64,000 nt of DNA from Dendrobium chrysotoxum. Taxonomy: Eukaryota > Streptophyta > Magnoliopsida > Asparagales > Orchidaceae. The notes beneath the pieces are model-generated. The model saw nothing but the letters and a program-made list of their open reading frames with translations. It had not been told where the DNA came from and did no database searches. Both the position numbers and the translations under genes were made by a program. The stretch lies in the NCBI GenBank assembly GCA_019925795.1, contig CM034307.1, positions 40,077,201 to 40,141,200 of the forward strand. The letters are read 5' to 3'. Positions 20,941 through 33,500 of the stretch are shown piece after piece; positions within the stretch are counted from its first letter, which is position 1, and every line of letters begins with the position of its first letter.

Positions 20941-21548
20941 AACAAAAATTCTGGTGTTAAGACTGTTTTGTTCACGATTTTGTAAAGGAGACGTAAGCTT
21001 ATAACGATAAGATAACTGAATAAAGCTACAGATGTTCTCTATCTAATCCCTCGAAGTATCCCGGACTAACTACCCAAATCGCAACGGGGTTTACTGCCAA
21101 ACTTCAGTAGATTAAAATAGATGCATAAGAGCTGCAAACAGTTATAATAAAGCTAAATCAAAAGTTCTGAGATAAACTGCAGTTAAGTACGTGGCGTTGT
21201 ACGGTCTCCATGGCACAAATGGATGACTCCATTTTTAATGGCGCCGTTAGGACACTTAGCCCCCCAGGAGAGAGTTTCCAGCCCATATACTATAACGAGT
21301 TTAGACAAAGATATGATGATGGGTATACATCCCCCCCAAAAAAAAGAGAACAAAGCAGACTGAACAACCAGAGAGGATTACTCCTCCATGGCTCTGATAC
21401 CAAATTGTACATTAAAACTGCATTTCAGAGGGAGTAGGGGAACGAAAATCTTGACTTCCCCTTATGGTTCCCCTTACAAACTAAGAACGAACAACTGAAA
21501 AGATTTATTTACCCAAATCGGAGCCAAAGCAACTGGATATTTTTATTG

Positions 21549-21585
<37 letters not shown>

Positions 21586-21759
21586 CAAGTGATGCTCCTT
21601 AAGGCTGGCAAACCCAAACATATATAGCCTCAGAAGACTTACAAACTAAACAAACATAGGAAACATAGGAAACATAAGATTCCCTACAATAATAATTGGA
21701 GACTAGTGGCCAATTATGAGTGGGAATACAGCGTAAAAGATGCTCTACTAGAGCTGGCT
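20941..21759 (-). promoter_or_regulatory. A/B intergenic region: promoter and type II leader
   Basis: The TATA box is at 21620-21626, followed by the longest-class CT tract (about 14 units) and AATAAA signals. The leader is type II: a 59-bp copy of the movement-protein/polyprotein junction lies at 21407-21465, directly upstream of the primer site. This copy of the insert has AACGAAAATC, like the haplotype 1 source, whereas the B/C and D/E copies have AACGGAAATC. Movement-protein translation starts at 20940. Confidence 0.8.
21386..21402 (-). other. Primer-binding site, unit A (initiator tRNA-Met)
   Basis: TGGTATCAGAGCCATGG on the minus strand complements the 3' end of initiator tRNA-Met, the standard caulimovirus primer site. 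The ATG inside it opens a three-codon upstream ORF. Confidence 0.92.
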
Positions 21760-23115
21760 TTACAAAAAGTCATCCTGATCTTCGGTTAGTGGTGCCTTTC
21801 CAGGACGATGGCTGGGTCCAGGTTCCTGTGTCTTTGTGCTCTGGTGGTCCCATGTGTCGGGCGTGGTTTCATCTGACTGTTGAGAAATTAAATCTTCGTC
21901 CTCTGGAAATAACTGAAGCATTTGATCCAAATATGCCTTTTGAAGTCGGGCTTTGATCTGGTCGGTAGACTCGTGAGGATACCTTTGTTTCAATTGCTTC
22001 TGCAGTTTGCCTAATGAAAACTCTGCTGGAGAGGGTTGTCTTAGATTTTTGACAATGTTATTTTGAATAACTTTGTCTATTTGTTTTTTCTTGTCTGCAA
22101 TGATAATAGCAGACCACCATTTAACGGAGAAGTTTCTCATTAAACATTTAAGATTTAAAGTGTCTCGATTAATTTCGGTGCTCCAGGTCCATATCCATGG
22201 TATCTGGGCTTGTGCAAAAAAATAAAATTCACTCATGCCATCTATGAAATCGTCTGTTTTGATGGCTTGGAGATGGGAGGAAGATTCAACCCATTGGTTG
22301 TAACTGATCTGAAGCTCAGCTGGCAGGATAGTGATGGTGGCTCCTTTGGCTTCCCACCATTTATAGAACCAATATGGAGTAGGTTGATCTAATAGGTCTG
22401 GATTAAGGATAAACATCCAGGAGTGTGAATGCGAAGGATTTAATATATAGAAGGCTTTATGCATGGCTTGTACGTAAGTCCAATAGTTGAACGAGCAGGA
22501 CCTAGTCGTTCCATCTGCATTTTGCAGCTCACACCTTTGAATTTGGAAGGGGGTTATTCCCCAATCCTTTGGATGAATAACACGAAGGATATTAGCACGG
22601 CTATAGGTAAACTCGCGTTTGGCATCGTAATGATGCTTAATATCTATGCATTGGAGATATAAAAGGATGGCTTCATAAGCAGTTCTATCATATGTAGAAT
22701 CTTGGAGAAACGGATTTTGGTTTAGGTATTTATGAAATAAAGACCAGGCCGATGTGGTCTCATAATCTTCGGGATTAAGATCCAACAGATGTTCAACTCC
22801 GGTTTTGAGAATAGGTTCAAACATATCTGAAGTTTGAGTGTTTACTTGAAGTTCGATGGCTGATTGCATCGTTTCATGAGTTTCAGTTTTGATTTGGGCT
22901 GAACTCGAGTCCTCTTGGGAACCGTAGAGGTAAGTTTTAAGTGGGATTAACTTAGGAAGAGGAGGGAATTCTCCTCGGCCATAGCCTGACGGGCCTCGTC
23001 CTTGTTGGCCTCTGCCTCGGCCACGATAGTTGCCACGTGATGGTGGCCAACCTCGACCGCGTTGCGGTGTTGTGCTGGCGCGCCCTTTAGGGGTGCGCCA
23101 CACCTCCGGATCCAT
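21760..23115 (-). CDS. Unit B ORF3, intact 451-aa RG-rich protein
   Basis: The frame is open for its full length. It starts at the ATG sharing one base with the polyprotein stop (TGATG) and reads MDPEVWRT, where all other units have MDPEGWRT. Residues 10-50 are an RG-rich, proline-rich tract likely to bind nucleic acid. Residues 110-330 form a compact, tryptophan- and tyrosine-rich domain (WGITPFQIQRCE, FNYWTYVQAMHKAF, WFYKWWEAKG). The C-terminus is acidic and Q-rich. Position after the RT ORF recalls ORF2 of florendoviruses, whose function is unknown. I do not recognise an established enzymatic motif. Confidence 0.88.
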   Translation of the reverse strand: MDPEVWRTPKGRASTTPQRGRGWPPSRGNYRGRGRGQQGRGPSGYGRGEFPPLPKLIPLKTYLYGSQEDSSSAQIKTETHETMQSAIELQVNTQTSDMFEPILKTGVEHLLDLNPEDYETTSAWSLFHKYLNQNPFLQDSTYDRTAYEAILLYLQCIDIKHHYDAKREFTYSRANILRVIHPKDWGITPFQIQRCELQNADGTTRSCSFNYWTYVQAMHKAFYILNPSHSHSWMFILNPDLLDQPTPYWFYKWWEAKGATITILPAELQISYNQWVESSSHLQAIKTDDFIDGMSEFYFFAQAQIPWIWTWSTEINRDTLNLKCLMRNFSVKWWSAIIIADKKKQIDKVIQNNIVKNLRQPSPAEFSLGKLQKQLKQRYPHESTDQIKARLQKAYLDQMLQLFPEDEDLISQQSDETTPDTWDHQSTKTQEPGPSHRPGKAPLTEDQDDFL

Positions 23116-26100
23116 CAGTCGGGAATTCCTGTAAGGTATTCGCGAGTTAAGAAATCAGGCAAAGAATTATCTTTACCTTTGATGAATTCAATAGAGAAAT
23201 CAAAAATAGCTAGTTGAGCTTGCCAAGTCGCAAAGATTTGTTTAGATGCTAGATTTTTAACATCCTTTTCTAAAATATATTTTGCAGAAGAACAATCAAT
23301 ACGCAATAAAAAATGTGTGTTGAGAAGATCATCTTGAAATTTAGTAATAGATTTAACGATGGCCAACATTTCTTTTTTTATAGTTGGATATTTCATTTGA
23401 GTAGGATTCCAAAATCCTGAGACAAAACGAACTAATTCTTCCTTTTGAGAAGAGGGGTTTTTTTGTTTCAGAATCCCGCCAAATCCTATATGCGAAGCAT
23501 CGGTTTCGACTATTTTGGAAAATGAGGGATTTGCGAGATTTAAGCAGGGTAAGTTTTTAACATGTTGTTTAATGATCTGCACTGCTTTAGTACACGTGTC
23601 ATCCCAAGGAGATGCATTTTTGCGAAGTCGTTTATATAAAGGAGCGGCATCGCTGGCTAGATTTTTATAAAAGTCTGCCACGTAGTTTAGAGCTCCTAAG
23701 AAGCGTTGTAATTGCTGTTTATCTAATATTTTATCGGGAAATTTTTCTGCAAAGGCAATACTTCGCTGAATGGGTGTAATAGTGTCATTTTGGATAGTAT
23801 GACCTAGAAATCGGATTTCTTGTTGAAAGAGTTTTATTTTGGGTTCGGAGAGAACTAAGCCGTTTTGGATAACGAGCCATTTAAATGTTTTTAAATGTCG
23901 AAAATGTTCATCTATTGTTTTGGAAAATATCAAAACATCATCAATATAAACAAGAATATATTTTTCGTAAGGATTAAAAATGTCATTCATAATATGTTGA
24001 AATTCAGATGGGGCATTTTTTAATCCAAAAGGCATAACGTTCCATTCGTATTGGCCAAAAGGAACCGTGAAGGCCGTTTTATAACGATCTTCTTCTTTGA
24101 TCTGGATCTGCCAATATCCAGACTTTAAATCAAATTTAGAAAAAATATTAGCTTGGGCTAAGCGATTTAGAAGATCTCGTTTGTTAGGAATAGGATATCG
24201 TATCCATTTCAGAACATGGTTAAGGGGCTTGTAATTAATTACAAGTCGGGGTTTACCTCTTTCTTTTTCGGCTGCATTCATTACATAAAAGGCAGTGCAG
24301 CTCCATGGAGAGCTTGACTGGCTAATGATTTTCTTTTGGAGTAAATCATCTATTTCTTTATAACAAAGTGCGAGATATTCTTTATTCATTTGCGAGGGCC
24401 GAGACTTGGTTGGAATATCGATTTCATCAAAACCGTCAACGTAAGGAAGGCTTACACAATGAATTTTACGATTCCAAAAGCTTATGGGATTTTCACCACA
24501 TACTTGTTGTTTTAGTTCTAACTCGAATTTTGAAATTTTATCTTGAATCGTTTTGCTTTGGAGCTTTTGGGTAAGCTCTGTAGTTAAAATTTCTTTGGTT
24601 AAGAAATTTATATGGATTTATTTTCCTTTGCATTTATTCATCTCATTTAAGATGATTTCTCTAGGATCAGTGATGAAATTGAATTTAATTGGTGGATTGT
24701 GACAATAAGAGGTAATACCCTTTTGGTCAGTTGTAATAGGCATGATACTATGTAGGAAAGGAGTTCCTAGGATAATATGCTGGGATAAATTTTTTACTAA
24801 TAGAAAAGGGGTTTTAATACAGTAGTCATCTTGACATACCGCTGCTTGAGATAATTTATAACGAATTTCCATTGAGTTACCACTAGCTGAAGTCAGCTTT
24901 TGAGTGGTTTTTTCAAAATATTTAGAAGGGACTATGCCTTCCTGAAGGCAGTTCATATCAGCTCCACTATCAACTAATGCGGTAAGATGTGGAAGTACAT
25001 AAGAAGGACCTATAACTAAGGTGATAGAAATGTACCATTTGTGGATAATGGCTTTCTGTAGGGAGTTGATGAGAGTAGTTGTAGTAGCGACCTGGGGTTC
25101 AATCTCAGCAGGTTCGAGATCAGGTTGTTCTAAAATTTGATCTAACTCAATCTGAGTAACTCTGTTGGCAAGTTGATGTTGTTCTAATTTTAAAGCTTGA
25201 AATTCAAGCTTTAAGCTTTTAAGTTCAGATTTTAACTCGTGGAGAGAAGTCGGGGTGATTTCGCGCTCACTTTCCTTGAGTTTAAATTTATCTAAGACTT
25301 CTTTCATTGAATAGTTAGGGAACTTATACGTTCGTTGTAAAGGAGTCTCGTCTGAAGTACCTAATAATTTTATGATTTGATCTCTGGTTTTAGGATCTTG
25401 AACTTCTCCAAGAAGTTGAATCATTTGAGTTTTTTATTCATCTGTTAGAACAAATAAACCTGATTTTTCTACTATAGATTTATAGTAATCACTGCTATTG
25501 CAGTTAGTACAGCAAGGAGAGTCACTAGACTCGGTATCTGACTCGTCGATCTCAGTAATAGATTCTGAGTCGGAGGCTGTGTCGTTATCAGAATGTAGTA
25601 ATATGTGGATTAATAAATCTTTTGTTTCACTGTCGAGTTTTAACTCATTAATTTTCCTTTTCATTGGACATTTATTTGAATAATGCCCAGTTTTGCCACA
25701 TTTAAAGCATTTTATTTGTTTGTCAGACTGCTGAGGTTTGTCTTTGTCACGATTGTGTTTAGAAAAACCTTTAGGTTTAAATTTTCTTTTATGATGTTTA
25801 TCTTTGAACGATTTTTCGTGATGGAATTGAGTTTTCTGCTTAGCAGAGTGTTTTTCCCTTTTCGTTAAGGGACCAGGACATGCGAATTGTTCGCAAAACG
25901 CTCCTAATTGTTTTCGATCTGAAATGCGTTCTTTTTTCAATTGTTGATTCATACGAATGTCATTGCAGAGGGTAATACCTACTTTAATGCATTCACTTAT
26001 TATACGTCCATACGTATAAAGTTCAAACTGCAATTGACCATTTGCATTTCTTAATTTTTCTTTAACTTTTGTAGCAAAGGTGGCAGGTAGACCTTCTAAG

Positions 26101-27341
26101 AATTTTTCTTTCCAGTAGTTAGAACTGGCATCCGAAAGACTCATGACTCTGGTCATAAAAACATCTTTGTACCATCTAAAATGAGATAATGATGGACATT
26201 TAAGTTTTTGTAATAAAGAACACATCTGTTCTCTATTATCTGTCATATATCCTAAGAAATGTTCTAGGATATTATGAATAAGCGTATATACCGCTTCATC
26301 GTTTGGTTTTTCTGAATCTAAAAGACTTTTTTCACTTTGTAAATCATTTTTCTCGGCTTGGCTAAGATAATTATCCCACCAGCCTTTCAGAATACCAGTA
26401 AATCCATTGATGATAATCTGGACCACTTCCCAGGGGTGATGCCCTTTGCTTTGAGCGACCGCCGAGTAAATAAGCATTCTATGTACAGTTTTATGAATTT
26501 GATAGTCTGATAGACCGTCAAAATTCCATTCATAAAGTTGTCTCGGGTCATAAGAGATTTGTTCATTTAGATCTTCTTCATATAAGAGATCTGAGGGGGT
26601 TGGACGTTGGTAGTAATATTTACCCATTGATTTCTTGGGATATTTAAGTTTGTTAATGTTTAAGGGAGGCTCACTTCCTAGTTGCCTAAATTGTTCTTCT
26701 AGGTTTGTAATATCAAGATTACTGTCGGAGTCAGATTGAGTTTCTGAGGTGGAACTATCTTCTCCGTTGAGTGCAGTAATCTTTTTAGATTTAATTTGCT
26801 TAATTACTTCTGAGATTTGTAAATCTTCATCCAAATTCATTTTGATTGGAGGTGGCAGTTTTACTGCTGGTTTAGTTACAACCATTTTAGAGACTGAAGA
26901 TGAAGCCTCTTGGCTTTGTTTTTGATCAACTTTTGTTTTTAAGTGATCTAGTTTTTGATCTATACTTTCTAAATGAGAAGTAATAAGTTGTAATGTATTG
27001 TTGGTATAATTGAGTTGTTTGATTAGTATACCAAATTCTCTGATGGCTTGTGGATCAGAGGATATAGTACTAAATGGAGCCATGATAATGTCTGGCTTAG
27101 GAGTTGTGTCTTTCAACATTTTGATATTGTTTGTTATTTGATTAACAAACCAGTTAGCAAAAGGAATAGTAGCTTTTCCCCTTTTATTTAACGTTTCGAG
27201 ATCAAGAAAATATTGATCTGAATATGTAATACGTTCGTCTTCCGAAAATGTCTTTCGATACCAAAGTCTAAATGGTTCGTATTTTGGAAGCATATAATGA
27301 CGGATAACCGTCTCTCTTAATTCGGAATCTAATCCGTACAT
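23115..27341 (-). pseudogene. Unit B polyprotein, two nonsense codons
   Basis: Length equals the full 1409 codons. CAA-to-TAA changes occur at 25434-25436 (after residue 635, past the zinc knuckle) and at 24618-24620 (after residue 907, between protease and RT). The capsid/zinc-knuckle part, the protease part and the RT/RNase H part therefore each survive as separate open stretches. Unit-specific residues include KDTTPKPD near the N-terminus, MCSLLQ in the capsid core and a C-terminal LTGIPD shared with unit C. Confidence 0.95.
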
Positions 27342-28362
27342 TAAAACTGCATTTCAGAGGGAGTAGGGGAACGGAAATCTTGACTTCCCCTTATAGGATG
27401 TAAGATCCTATTTCTGTTAAGCACAAGGCCTGGACTAGCAGATATTTCAGAATCATCCGATTTTGATGTTCTGATTTCTTCTCCTGAGGTAGAGGGTATA
27501 GAAATTCACGGGAGGTGAATGGATCGCCGAGGATTGAACCGAACTTCTACATCGCCGTCGGACGTTTGAATGATTTGTTCAAGTCCTGATTTAGAGTGGG
27601 TTGCGGGGTTATAACTTGTGGTAAAGTCCATTGCTCGGGGAATGTGATTTCATTCCATCTAATGACTCTATTGGTCGCTATGTTGGATGCTAACAGATTG
27701 GTTTCAATTAGGGTTGTTCGACTGTTAGGTTGAACCATTTTTTTCACATTGGGACTTAAGGTATTCATGATTTTGAAGTGGATCCTATAGACTAGAGCTA
27801 TGGTTTCGGATCCTGGAAGGAAATTATATCCATGAAGCTGTAGATGGAGTTTTAGAGCTTCGAAGAGATTAACGTCACTGAGTGAGAGACTCAGATTTGG
27901 AAAAGTGTTAAAATAAATGGGGCCATGACATAGGCTAGTTTCCATAACCCCCATTAGGGATTGTGCCCAGTTGAGGCATCGACCATCTCTAAGACAAGTG
28001 AGGATAGAGGCATTTAGTCCACGAAGTGTAAGTGGTTTAAAGGCGATCTGTATGAGACCTATGTGTATATATTTGTAGTCTTGCATATAAGACCTAAGGT
28101 CATCATAGCAAAGTAAAGGGATAGTTTTTTCTATGGAATCAATCGTTATAGATTGCTCTACCGTTTTTATGGTAGATTTACCTTTGAAATCAAAGGTTCC
28201 GATTTGGTAGATTAATGTTTTATCTACCTTTGGTAAAGACCATTGGTTGAGATCCTCTTCATTTAGAGGATATTCGATTAATTCAGCATTTTTAATATCT
28301 CGGAAAGAGGGTACATGCCCCTTTTGGAGAATGGACGAAGGATTCGTCGAAGAAGAAGCCAT
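27341..28362 (-). pseudogene. Unit B movement protein, 1-bp deletion
   Basis: One base is missing between 27582 and 27583 (CAAGTCC where A, C and E read CAATGTCC), shifting the frame after residue ~258. The read-through product ends at residue 271 in an unrelated tail. The identical deletion occurs in unit D at 42366/42367, so the two units share recent ancestry here. The 30K core is intact. LSPNVKKM replaces LSPKVKKM. Confidence 0.93.
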
Positions 28363-29171
28363 AACAAAAATTCTGGTGTTAAGACTGTTTTGTTCACGAT
28401 TTTGTAAAGGAGACGTAAGCTTATAACGATAAGATAACTGAATAAAGCTACAGATGTTCTCTATCTAATCCCTCGAAGTATCCCGGACTAACTACCCAAA
28501 TCGCAACGGGGTTTACTGCCAAACTTCAGTAGATTAAAATAGATGCATAAGAGCTGCAAACAGTTATAATAAAGCTAAATCAAAAGTTCTGAGATAAACT
28601 GCAGTTAAGTACGTGGCGTTGTACGGTCTCCATGGCACAAATGGATGACTCCTTTTTTAATGGCGCCGTTAGGACACTTAGCCCCCCAGGAGAGAGTTTC
28701 CAGCCCATATACTATAACGAGTTTAGACAAAGACATGATGATGGGTATACATCCCCCCCAAAAAAAAGAGAACAAAGCAGACTGAACAACCAGAGAGGAT
28801 TACTCCTCCATGGCTCTGATACCAAATTGTACATTAAAACTGCATTTCAGAGGGAGTAGGGGAACGGAAATCTTGACTTCCCCTTATGGTTCCCCTTACA
28901 GACTAAGAACGAACAACTGAAAAGATTTATTTACCCAAATCGGAGCCAAAGCAACTGGATATTTTTATTGCACACAGAGAGAGAGAGAGAGAGATTACAA
29001 GTGATGCTCCTTAAGGCTGGCAAACCCAAATATATATAGCCTCAGAAGACTTACAAACTAAGCAAACATAGGAAACATAGGAAACATAAGATTCCCTACA
29101 ATAATAATTGGAGACTAGTGGCCAATTATGAGTGGGAATACAGCGTAAAAGATGCTCTACTAGAGCTGGCT
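28363..29171 (-). promoter_or_regulatory. B/C intergenic region: promoter and type II leader
   Basis: The TATA box is extended (TATATATA at 29031-29038), where other units have a C before ATATATA. The CT tract is short (9 units). The type II insert lies at 28829-28887. The leader follows the same order as in the A/B region down to the movement-protein ATG at 28362. Confidence 0.8.
28808..28824 (-). other. Primer-binding site, unit B
   Basis: The 17 bases TGGTATCAGAGCCATGG on the minus strand are identical to those of the other units. Confidence 0.92.
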
Positions 29172-30527
29172 TTACAAAAAGTCATCCTGATCTTCGGTTA
29201 GTGGTGCCTTTCCAGGACGATGGCTGGGTCCAGGTTCCTGTGTCTTTGTGCTCTGGTGGTCCTATGTGTCGGGCGTGGTTTCATCTGACTGTTGAGAAAT
29301 TAAATCTTCGTCCTCTGGAAATAACTGAAGCATTTGATCCAAATATGCCTTTTGAAGTCGGGCTTTGATCTGGTCGGTAGACTCGTGAGGATACCTTTGT
29401 TTCAATTGCTTCTGCAGTTTGCCTAATGAAAACTCTGCTGGAGAGGGTTGTCTTAGATTTTTGACAATGTTATTTTGAATAACTTTGTCTATTTGTTTTT
29501 TCTTGTCTGCAATGATAATAGCAGACCACCATTTAACGGAGAAGTTTCTCATTAAACATTTAAGATTTAAAGTGTCTCGATTAATTTCGGTGCTCCAGGT
29601 CCATATCCATGGTATCTGGGCTTGTGCAAAAAAATAAAATTCACTCATGCCATCTATGAAATCGTCTGTTTTGATGGCTTGGAGATGGGAGGAAGATTCA
29701 ACCCATTGGTTGTAACTGATCTGAAGCTCAGCTGGCAGGATAGTGATGGTGGCTCCTTTGGCTTCCCACCATTTATAGAACCAATATGGAGTAGGTTGAT
29801 CTAATAGGTCTGGATTAAGGATAAACATCCAGGAGTGTGAATGCGAAGGATTTAATATATAGAAGGCTTTATGCATGGCTTGTACGTAAGTCCAATAGTT
29901 GAACGAGCAGGACCTAGTCGTTCCATCTGCATTTTGCAGCTCACACCTTTGAATTTGGAAGGGGGTTATTCCCCAATCCTTTGGATGAATAACACGAAGG
30001 ATATTAGCACGGCTATAGGTAAACTCGCGTTTGGCATCGTAATGATGCTTAATATCTATGCATTGGAGATATAAAAGGATGGCTTCATAAGCAGTTCTAT
30101 CATATGTAGAATCTTGGAGAAACGGATTTTGGTTTAGGTATTTATGAAATAAAGACCAGGCCGATGTGGTCTCATAATCTTCGGGATTAAGATCCAACAG
30201 ATGTTCAACTCCGGTTTTGAGAATAGGTTCAAACATATCTGAAGTTTGAGTGTTTACTTGAAGTTCGATGGCTGATTGCATCGTTTCATGAGTTTCAGTT
30301 TTGATTTGGGCTGAACTCGAGTCCTCTTGGGAACCGTAGAGGTAAGTTTTAAGTGGGATTAACTTAGGAAGAGGAGGGAATTCTCCTCGGCCATAGCCTG
30401 ACGGGCCTCGTCCTTGTTGGCCTCTGCCTCGGCCACGATAGTTGCCACGTGATGGTGGCCAACCTCGACCGCGTTGCGGTGTTGTGCTGGCGCGCCCTTT
30501 AGGGGTGCGCCACCCCTCCGGATCCAT
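29172..30527 (-). pseudogene. Unit C ORF3, late nonsense codon
   Basis: A TGG codon reads TAG at 29262-29264, removing the last 30 residues and leaving 421. The lost tail is the proline- and acid-rich end (WDHQSTKTQEPGPSH and following). Unit D carries the same stop at 36634-36636. Whether the tail matters is unknown, so this copy may still encode a near-complete protein. Confidence 0.92.
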
Positions 30528-33500
30528 CAGTCGGGAATTCCTGTAAGGTATTCGCGAGTTAAGAAATCAGGCAAAGAATTATCTTTACCTTTGATGAATT
30601 CAATAGAGAAATCAAAAATAGCTAGTTGAGCTTGCCAAGTCGCAAAGATTTGTTTAGATGCTAGATTTTTAACATCCTTTTCTAAAATATATTTTGCAGA
30701 AGAACAATCAATACGCAATAAAAAATGTGTGTTGAGAAGATCATCTTGAAATTTAGTAATAGATTTAACGATGGCCAACATTTCTTTTTTTATAGTTGGA
30801 TATTTCATTTGAGTAGGATTCCAAAATCCTGAGACAAAACGAACTAATTCTTCCTTTTGAGAAGAGGGGTTTTTTTGTTTCAGAATCCCGCCAAATCCTA
30901 TATGCGAAGCATCGGTTTCGACTATTTTGGAAAATGAGGGATTTGCGAGATTTAAGCAGGGTAAGTTTTTAACATGTTGTTTAATGATCTGCACTGCTTT
31001 AGTACACGTGTCATCCCAAGGAGATGCATTTTTGCGAAGTCGTTTATATAAAGGAGCGGCATCGCTGGCTAGATTTTTATAAAAGTCTGCCACGTAGTTT
31101 AGAGCTCCTAAGAAGCGTTGTAATTGCTGTTTATCTAATATTTTATCGGGAAATTTTTCTGCAAAGGCAATACTTCGCTGAATGGGTGTAATAGTGTCAT
31201 TTTGGATAGTATGACCTAGAAATCGGATTTCTTGTTGAAAGAGTTTTATTTTGGGTTCGGAGAGAACTAAGCCGTTTTGGATAACGAGCCATTTAAATGT
31301 TTTTAAATGTCGAAAATGTTCATCTATTGTTTTGGAAAATATCAAAACATCATCAATATAAACAAGAATATATTTTTCGTAAGGATTAAAAATGTCATTC
31401 ATAATATGTTGAAATTCAGATGGGGCATTTTTTAATCCAAAAGGCATAACGTTCCATTCGTATTGGCCAAAAGGAACCGTGAAGGCCGTTTCATAACGAT
31501 CTTCTTCTTTGATCTGGATCTGCCAATATCCAGACTTTAAATCAAATTTAGAAAAAATATTAGCTTGGGCTAAGCGATTTAGAAGATCTCGTTTGTTAGG
31601 AATAGGATATCGTATCCATTTCAGAACATGGTTAAGGGGCTTGTAATTAATTACAAGTCGGGGTTTACCTCTTTCTTTTTCGGCTGCATTCATTACATAA
31701 AAGGCAGTGCAGCTCCATGGAGAGCTTGACTGGCTAATGATTTTCTTTTGGAGTAAATCATCTATTTCTTTATAACAAAGTGCGAGATATTCTTTATTCA
31801 TTTGCGAGGGCCGAGACTTGGTTGGAATATCGATTTCATCAAAACCGTCAACGTAAGGAAGGCTTACACAATGAATTTTACGATTCCAAAAGCTTATGGG
31901 ATTTTCACCACATACTTGTTGTTTTAGTTCTAACTCGAATTTTGAAATTTTATCTTGAATCGTTTTGCTTTGGAGCTTTTGGGTAAGCTCTGTAGTTAAA
32001 ATTTCTTTGGTTAAGAAATTTATATGGATTTGTTTTCCTTTGCATTTATTCATCTCATTTAAGATGATTTCTCTAGGATCAGTGATGAAATTGAATTTAA
32101 TTGGTGGATTGTGACAATAAGAGGTAATACCCTTTTGGTCAGTTGCAATAGGCATGATACTATGTAGGAAAGGAGTTCCTAGGATAATATGCTGGGATAA
32201 ATTTTTTACTAATAGAAAAGGGGTTTTAATACAGTAGTCATCTTGACATACCGCTGCTTGAGATAATTTATAACGAATTTCCATTGAGTTACCACTAGCT
32301 GAAGTCAGCTTTTGAGTGTTTTTTTCAAAATATTTAGAAGGGACTATGCCTTCCTGAAGGCAGTTCATATCAGCTCCACTATCAACTAATGCGGTAAGAT
32401 GTGGAAGTACATAAGAAGGACCTATAACTAAGGTGATAGAAATGTACCATTTGTGGATAATGGCTTTCTGTAGGGAGTTGATGAGAGTAGTTGTAGTAGC
32501 GACCTGGGGTTCAATCTCAGCAGGTTCGAGATCAGGTTGTTCTAAAATTTGATCTAACTCAATCTGAGTAACTCTGTTGGCAAGTTGATGTTGTTCTAAT
32601 TTTAAAGCTTGAAATTCAAGCTTTAAGCTTTTAAGTTCAGATTTTAACTCGTGGAGAGAAGTCGGGGTGATTTCGCGCTCACTTTCCTTGAGTTTAAATT
32701 TATCTAAGACTTCTTTCATTGAATAGTTAGGGAACTTATACGTTCGTTGTAAAGGAGTCTCGTCTGAAGTACCTAATAATTTTATGATTTGATCTCTGGT
32801 TTTAGGATCTTGAACTTCTCCAAGAAGTTGAATCATTTGAGTTTTTTGTTCATCTGTTAGAACAAATAAACCTGATTTTTCTACTATAGATTTATAGTAA
32901 TCACTGCTATTGCAGTTAGTACAGCAAGGAGAGTCACTAGACTCGGTATCTGACTCGTCGATCTCAGTAATAGATTCTGAGTCGGAGGCTGTGTCGTTAT
33001 CAGAACGTAGTAATATGTGGATTAATAAATCTTTTGTTTCACTGTCGAGTTTTAACTCATTAATTTTCCTTTTCATTGGACATTTATTTGAATAATGCCC
33101 AGTTTTGCCACATTTAAAGCATTTTATTTGTTTGTCAGACTGCTGAGGTTTGTCTTTGTCACGATTGTGTTTAGAAAAACCTTTAGGTTTAAATTTTCTT
33201 TTATGATGTTTATCTTTGAACGATTTTTCGTGATGGAATTGAGTTTTCTGCTTAGCAGAGTGTTTTTCCCTTTTCGTTAAGGGACCAGGACATGCGAATT
33301 GTTCGCAAAACGCTCCTAATTGTTTTCGATCTGAAATGCGTTCTTTTTTCAATTGTTGATTCATACGAATGTCATTGCAGAGGGTAATACCTACTTTAAT
33401 GCATTCACTTATTATACGTCCATACGTATAAAGTTCAAACTGCAATTGACCATTTGCATTTCTTAATTTTTCTTTAACTTTTGTAGCAAAGGTGGCAGGT

